From NCBI RefSeq assembly GCF_900215325.1, contig NZ_OCMS01000001.1:372001-436000 (forward strand): DNA of 64,000 nt, read 5' to 3'. Made by a program: the position numbers and the translations under genes. The notes beneath the pieces were generated by a model. That model saw only the letters and a program-made list of their open reading frames with translations. It searched no databases and had not been told where the DNA came from. Of this stretch, positions 59,852 to 64,000 are shown one piece after another (position 1 is the first letter of the stretch; each line of letters begins with the position of its first letter). This DNA is from Fibrobacter sp. UWB16. GTDB taxonomy: Bacteria > Fibrobacterota > Fibrobacteria > Fibrobacterales > Fibrobacteraceae.

Positions 59852-61570
59852 CTATTGCAAACGAACTTTCACGACATGCGAGCCTTGACCCGCTTCGCCA
59901 TAACGCATGATGTAAGCGCCTTTTCGGAGTCCAGTCTTCACGAGATTCCAGGCTTCGCTTACGGAACCCGCCATCACATTCGCGGACTTAATCAGTTGAC
60001 CGTTCAAATCGAACACCAGGCAACGCACCATCGCTACGCCATGTTCAAACGCAATTTTCTGCACAATCGCATTTGTTGCCGAAGAGTTGGACTGCGCGAG
60101 AGCTGACGAGCTAGAAACCGCCGGATTCGCAGAACTTGAGGGCTGCGGAACGGAACTTGAAGATTGCGCCGATTCATCCACAAACTTGATCCAGTCGACA
60201 TTTATATAGTTTGTATTGATTGTAAGGCGGAGCGTTTGCTTGCCCGCAGCAAGCTCCAACTCACCCGCTTCGACTTCGGAATACGTGACCCAATCGCCTT
60301 TAGACGGAATTTCCGCTTCAATATTTTTATCGCCTACAGAAACAGTCACGGAAGACGCTGTAGAATTGCCAGTGGCGCCATTAATGACTACTTTGTACTT
60401 ACCCGCCTTTTTCACATCGAGCGTATATTCGAAATAATCGTCAGCACTCGTGTAGCCAAGCGCATAACCAGAGCCACCCTTGACAATGCCAGCATCATCG
60501 CTACGATAGCCAGTTTCATCGCTCTTGCCATCAGCATCACTGTAAGCGTAAGTATCATAATTTTCGGCTTCAAGAGTTCCCGGAATTTCAATTGCGCCCT
60601 TGAACGGTTTGACTTCAATCGGTTCGCCCGAAACTTCAAGTTCAAGCGCCATGAATTCAATCGTGTAAGTACCATCGGAATTCGGCTTGACCTCTTTGCC
60701 CTTTTGGCTTACAGTCTTGCCCTGTGCTCCCTGAATCTTTACGCGAAGCGGCACGCTCTTTGGCATATGCGCATGCGGAGATGTCCACTTGACAGTAAAC
60801 CCGCTTGCGGTGTTCGTTGCGGCCGCCTTGTCAATGGTGAAGTGAGCACGCAAATACGCCCCCACCGTCGAGAAGCTCGCCACCCACAACTTCTTGCTGA
60901 CCGCGTACTCAATAAGCGTCTTGATGTCGGCGGCAGAAATCACGTCCCAGTCAGCACCTACGCCATGGTTCAGTTGCACGTGCCACTTGCTCTGGCTTGC
61001 CGCCTGGTCCGCACTGCTCTTGAATGCCGACACCGTACTTCCATTCTGTTGCCAATAGTGGGAATCAATCTGCATCCAGTCCGGTTCGTTATCCCAGCCC
61101 GTAAGGCCAGAACCGCCGCACCCGCGGCTAATGAAATGTTCCTTGTTAATCGCATTCTTGACTGTCTGATTCTGCGCGCAATACGGAGTCGCCAAAGATG
61201 TCGCTTCCAAGCCCATACCACGCAGTTTCGAGGCCGCGCCACTAATTTCCGAATTCAAGTCGGCGTTCTGCGTCAAGTTCTTATGAGTCGCCGTATGGTT
61301 CCCAATCTCATGCCCCTTCTTTGCATAATTCAAATGAGGTTGCGTATTGCTACCAAAGCCCATCGTGTTGGTACAAACAAAGAACGTCACCGTCACATCC
61401 GGCATATTGTCCAGGAAGGTCAGGTTGTTCGTCTGCGAGTGCAGACCGTCATCGAATGTGAAAGACGCCGCCCCCGGGCGCCCATTCCAGGGAACGGTGG
61501 TAATTGGGCCCGCAAAAGCCGAAACAGCGGCCAAAGAAAGCGCAGCAAAGGATAATTTTAAACATTCCAT
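59852..61570 (-). CDS. Secreted polysaccharide deacetylase with CBM6 and sorting tail
   Basis: A 572-aa secreted enzyme. The signal peptide is cut near SAFA-GPI. The CE4 domain (about 22-260) has the metal/catalytic motifs TFDDGLHSQ (residues 38-42 TFDDG), GHEIGNHTATH and the late QLNHGVGADW. A linker leads to CBM6 (about 335-465: EAENYDTYAYSDADGKSDETGY, SADDYFEYTLDV, LRLTINTNYINVDWIKF), a Ser-rich linker and a C-terminal sorting tail (NAIVQKIAFEHGVAMVRCLVFDLNGQLIKSANV). CE4 enzymes remove acetyl groups from xylan, chitin or peptidoglycan; with a CBM6, acetylxylan is the most likely substrate. The start has GGGAG upstream. Single-gene unit. Confidence 0.92.
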   Translation of the reverse strand: MECLKLSFAALSLAAVSAFAGPITTVPWNGRPGAASFTFDDGLHSQTNNLTFLDNMPDVTVTFFVCTNTMGFGSNTQPHLNYAKKGHEIGNHTATHKNLTQNADLNSEISGAASKLRGMGLEATSLATPYCAQNQTVKNAINKEHFISRGCGGSGLTGWDNEPDWMQIDSHYWQQNGSTVSAFKSSADQAASQSKWHVQLNHGVGADWDVISAADIKTLIEYAVSKKLWVASFSTVGAYLRAHFTIDKAAATNTASGFTVKWTSPHAHMPKSVPLRVKIQGAQGKTVSQKGKEVKPNSDGTYTIEFMALELEVSGEPIEVKPFKGAIEIPGTLEAENYDTYAYSDADGKSDETGYRSDDAGIVKGGSGYALGYTSADDYFEYTLDVKKAGKYKVVINGATGNSTASSVTVSVGDKNIEAEIPSKGDWVTYSEVEAGELELAAGKQTLRLTINTNYINVDWIKFVDESAQSSSSVPQPSSSANPAVSSSSALAQSNSSATNAIVQKIAFEHGVAMVRCLVFDLNGQLIKSANVMAGSVSEAWNLVKTGLRKGAYIMRYGEAGQGSHVVKVRLQ

Positions 61571-61678
61571 ACATATCTCCCATACATTTTTCTATGCATG
61601 AAAATACCCTCTTTTAAGGTAAAGAGAACAAACTACGTTACAAAAAACATTGACAAAATGCTAAAAGCACCCTGAATT

Positions 61679-61706
61679 GCAAAACGCAGGCTCTTTCGAG
61701 TCTGCG
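61679..61706 (-). terminator. Intrinsic terminator of the large secreted-protein gene
   Basis: CGCAGGCTC (61685-61693) pairs with GAGTCTGCG (61698-61706), one mismatch, with TTTTG next on the minus strand. Confidence 0.8.
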
Positions 61707-61742
61707 CATTTGGAGTCTGTGGGTGTTGTATATGCTTCAATT

Positions 61743-64000
61743 TCAAAGACTATTTTTATGAGACAACGCGCCACCTTTACGGCGTACGCCCATCAATTTA
61801 TCCCGAACCTGGTGTATATTTTTTTTCCCGTTCACGATAACCTTGATTTCAAGGCGTTCGATATAAACTCCGGTGCCCACTAAACGGCCATTATTAGAGC
61901 GCATATTCCAAGCTAGGAAAATTCTTCCCTTGGTTTTTAAGCAACCTTCTTCTCCATATAAATCACGATCCGAACATTTAATTGAACTGGAATAATCTCC
62001 AACAAATTCTCCCAAGTGACTGAAATACCGCGTATGGTAATAAAGTTCAACATCATCACCCGAAATTACAGTTTTTTCGCCACTGCGATATTCACCGATA
62101 TTGAATTCATTTACATCGCCATTTTTTATGGCATCAATCAGTTCTTGGCTTACACCGGCTTGCAAAAGTTCTCTATCCATTTTTCCTTGTCGAATTGCAT
62201 CGAACAAGTCTGCCTGCGTTACAGATAAAATTTCATCTATCGCAATGGTGGTATCGCGGCTCGCATCAACATTCGCTTCGACCATCGTCGCGATAAGCGC
62301 CTGGTCTTCCGGTCGAACTATTAATTTATAATTACCCTCGTTTATAGCTCCGTCTAAAATCCCGTTGACCGTTTCTTCGCTAAACCCGTAAGACGTATCC
62401 ACAACTACGGTACGGATGTCGTTAAAAAGTTGCACAAGAGCTTCTTCTTCGCTGATGCTTGTAACGGTGGTGTCGTAGTGGACCGTATTATCAATTCGAG
62501 ATTCAATAAACGCATCAAGATGATTCACTGCAGTCTGAGTCTGTTCAATCATAATTTTCGAGACATCGAAATCGACAAGACTTCCCTGAACGCCAAGAGA
62601 ATCCCCTATTTCCTGAGCATTCTGCGCTGTGTTAGGAATAAGCAGAGCCTGTGTAACGGAATCCTTCTTGATGATATCATAAGGATCTTCGCCAATCAGT
62701 ACCACATTGGGACTTTCAAGAGAAAGTTCCTGATCCCCGGCTATGACAACCCAAGGGTTCTCTTTATGGGCCTTATTTTGTGCAAGGTCTGTAACAATTC
62801 CATCAACGGTAAAACGAACGCGATCACCACTAGTCGGGAGCACCGCATCTTTTGCAGTCGCCCCGTAAATGAGCAACATGGTTTTATCAGCCCCTCCTTG
62901 CAGCATCGGATTTTCAGGAGTACGATTTTCTCCTGAACGTACACAGAGGAAATCGAACATTTGTACAAAATTCTTTTTGGATTCATCGGACACGGTTTCG
63001 CTGAAAGTAAGCAAGAGCATTACATTTCCACTATTATTTTTTGATTTTACAGCCGTAAGAATAACAGGCCCGACCCCATCAGCAATGGGTTCATTTTCCA
63101 TATAGAAGCGACCAGTCTTTCCTTTGTCTTCATAGGTAAACCAATTGTTTAAACTTCCGACATAAACGTCCGAGGTGCCCCCTGTAAAAACCTTGCTTCC
63201 AAAGCCGCACACATCCCCAGAGCAATTTTGCGGAGTCAAGTTTTCAGCCGTAATTACAATATCATTTTCATTGACAATCGTAAACTTGGAGGTCGTATTA
63301 AACGATTCCCCAAAAGTAAACTGGATAGAATCGAGTTTGCTCTTTTGCTTGAGAGATTTATCAAAATGCACATACAAACTATCAGCACGACCATCACCGT
63401 TTCGGTCAATCGCAATGGCATTTGACACGCGGGGAACCGGCGGAGCCGCAAACACAAGGTCCGTCCACACGGACACACCTGCAGCAGCACCCTTCGCCGT
63501 AAGCGTCACGCCCGACACAGGCGCATTAGCACGGACAAAGAATGTTGCTTTTCCATTTGCATCCAAATTCACAGCATTGATTTTATTTCCGTCCACAGTA
63601 TCCAAAACATCAATATTCACATCGGAGAATGATAGATTTATCTTTCGATTGTAATTGTTGACCTTCGCCCATTCTTCAAAGAAGGCAATATTCACTTGAT
63701 AGGTCGCATACGCCCATTCGCCAATTTGCGCCGTATCGCCAGAAACATTTTTCCCGAGAATAGTCCAATCCGTCTTCATAAAAGCAACGCTTGGCACCGC
63801 ATAAGAGGGAACCGTAATTTCAACTTTAGTCTTTTGGCTGGGATCTGCCTTCAACGTAATTTCCAAGAAGTAATGACCAGGAGCAAGGGCAACATTCGAC
63901 ACAATCGCCGCCGAGTCAATGTAGAATGTCGAATCGCTTGTAATTACGATGCCTTCGTAATGCGTTCCGACATCAAGAATTTCAGGTTCTGCAAGATTTC
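61743..64000 (-). CDS. Large secreted protein (5' part beyond the window)
   Basis: The frame is open from the right edge to 61743, at least 751 residues. The GTG at 63902 is internal: codons continue upstream without a stop to position 64000, so the true start is outside. It is beta-rich with Ig-like and filamin-type segments (VEITVPSYAVPSVAFMKTDWTILG, AVNLDANGKATFFVRANAPVSGVTLTAKGAAAG), a calcium-like DRNGDGRADS, and later VGPVILTAVKSKNNSGNVMLLLTFSETVSD, seen in adhesin or cohesin-type surface proteins. The C-terminus (MRSNNGRLVGTGVYIERLEIKVIVNGKK) is close to a FlgD-like/T9SS sorting tail. Probably a cell-surface adhesin or structural protein; function not determined. Confidence 0.78.
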   Translation of the reverse strand, partial: NLAEPEILDVGTHYEGIVITSDSTFYIDSAAIVSNVALAPGHYFLEITLKADPSQKTKVEITVPSYAVPSVAFMKTDWTILGKNVSGDTAQIGEWAYATYQVNIAFFEEWAKVNNYNRKINLSFSDVNIDVLDTVDGNKINAVNLDANGKATFFVRANAPVSGVTLTAKGAAAGVSVWTDLVFAAPPVPRVSNAIAIDRNGDGRADSLYVHFDKSLKQKSKLDSIQFTFGESFNTTSKFTIVNENDIVITAENLTPQNCSGDVCGFGSKVFTGGTSDVYVGSLNNWFTYEDKGKTGRFYMENEPIADGVGPVILTAVKSKNNSGNVMLLLTFSETVSDESKKNFVQMFDFLCVRSGENRTPENPMLQGGADKTMLLIYGATAKDAVLPTSGDRVRFTVDGIVTDLAQNKAHKENPWVVIAGDQELSLESPNVVLIGEDPYDIIKKDSVTQALLIPNTAQNAQEIGDSLGVQGSLVDFDVSKIMIEQTQTAVNHLDAFIESRIDNTVHYDTTVTSISEEEALVQLFNDIRTVVVDTSYGFSEETVNGILDGAINEGNYKLIVRPEDQALIATMVEANVDASRDTTIAIDEILSVTQADLFDAIRQGKMDRELLQAGVSQELIDAIKNGDVNEFNIGEYRSGEKTVISGDDVELYYHTRYFSHLGEFVGDYSSSIKCSDRDLYGEEGCLKTKGRIFLAWNMRSNNGRLVGTGVYIERLEIKVIVNGKKNIHQVRDKLMGVRRKGGALSHKNSL

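Overview
The window looks like chromosome from a Fibrobacter-type rumen/gut fibre degrader (phylum Fibrobacterota). Pointers are a secreted protein with two Fibrobacter succinogenes major paralogous (FISUMP) domains, a polysaccharide deacetylase joined to a CBM6 and a Ser-rich linker, several secreted proteins with a gliding/T9SS-like C-terminal tail, an OmpA protein with calcium-binding thrombospondin-3-like repeats, a diderm outer-membrane assembly set (LptD, TamA/TamB, OmpA) and a cytochrome b/flavoprotein/Fe-S succinate-fumarate oxidoreductase of the kind Fibrobacter uses to make succinate. No rRNA, tRNA, CRISPR array, prophage or transposase gene was found. Most of the window is ordinary core genome in short same-strand runs.

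Layout. 1-10 kb: end of a lysine-rich protein, a GspE/PilB-type ATPase, a short DnaG-like primase, murB, a VanZ-like protein, a FecR lipoprotein, rlmI and an FGGY sugar kinase. 9-19 kb: TPR protein, three very small proteins, FISUMP protein, PAP2 phosphatase, an ArsR-methyltransferase fusion, a YfhO-like membrane protein and ilvC. 19-24.5 kb: efp and epmB diverge (EF-P and the enzyme that starts its lysine modification), followed by an AT-rich accessory stretch with a TVGYGD potassium-channel fusion and three poorly known genes. 24.6-30.2 kb: lptD-maf-rodZ-hisB in one direction and a PDZ protein. 30.3-36.6 kb: a long minus-strand run with thyA, a PPP-type phosphoesterase, dGTPase and a HAD nucleotidase (a nucleotide-pool cluster), then an ABC-3 metal permease and a secreted protein. 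36.7-43.5 kb: OmpA/TSP3 protein, radC, a beta-barrel protein and a polar amino-acid ABC transporter. 43.7-49.8 kb: a secreted protein, a PIN toxin-antitoxin pair, the sdh/frd operon and ndk. 49.8-58 kb: a periplasmic PPIase-like lipoprotein, then tamB-tamA. 58-64 kb: an orphan ABC ATPase, a helical-repeat protein, the CE4 deacetylase and a large secreted protein running off the right edge.

The most interesting signals are in the non-coding DNA. (1) Two accessory gene cassettes, the potassium-channel gene and the PIN toxin-antitoxin pair, each sit between convergent host genes at an intrinsic terminator and are each flanked by direct repeats (51 bp with one mismatch; 35 bp exact) that contain all or half of that terminator. 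Neither carries a recombinase, and each has a perfect inverted repeat just inside its right end. (2) Two families of short hairpin repeats are scattered between genes. Their stem sequences differ from copy to copy but remain base-paired while the flanks stay fixed, as in REP-type elements. One related palindrome lies in frame inside murB, and fragments of the elements have been amplified into 46-bp tandem repeats that supply the 3' end of a small gene.
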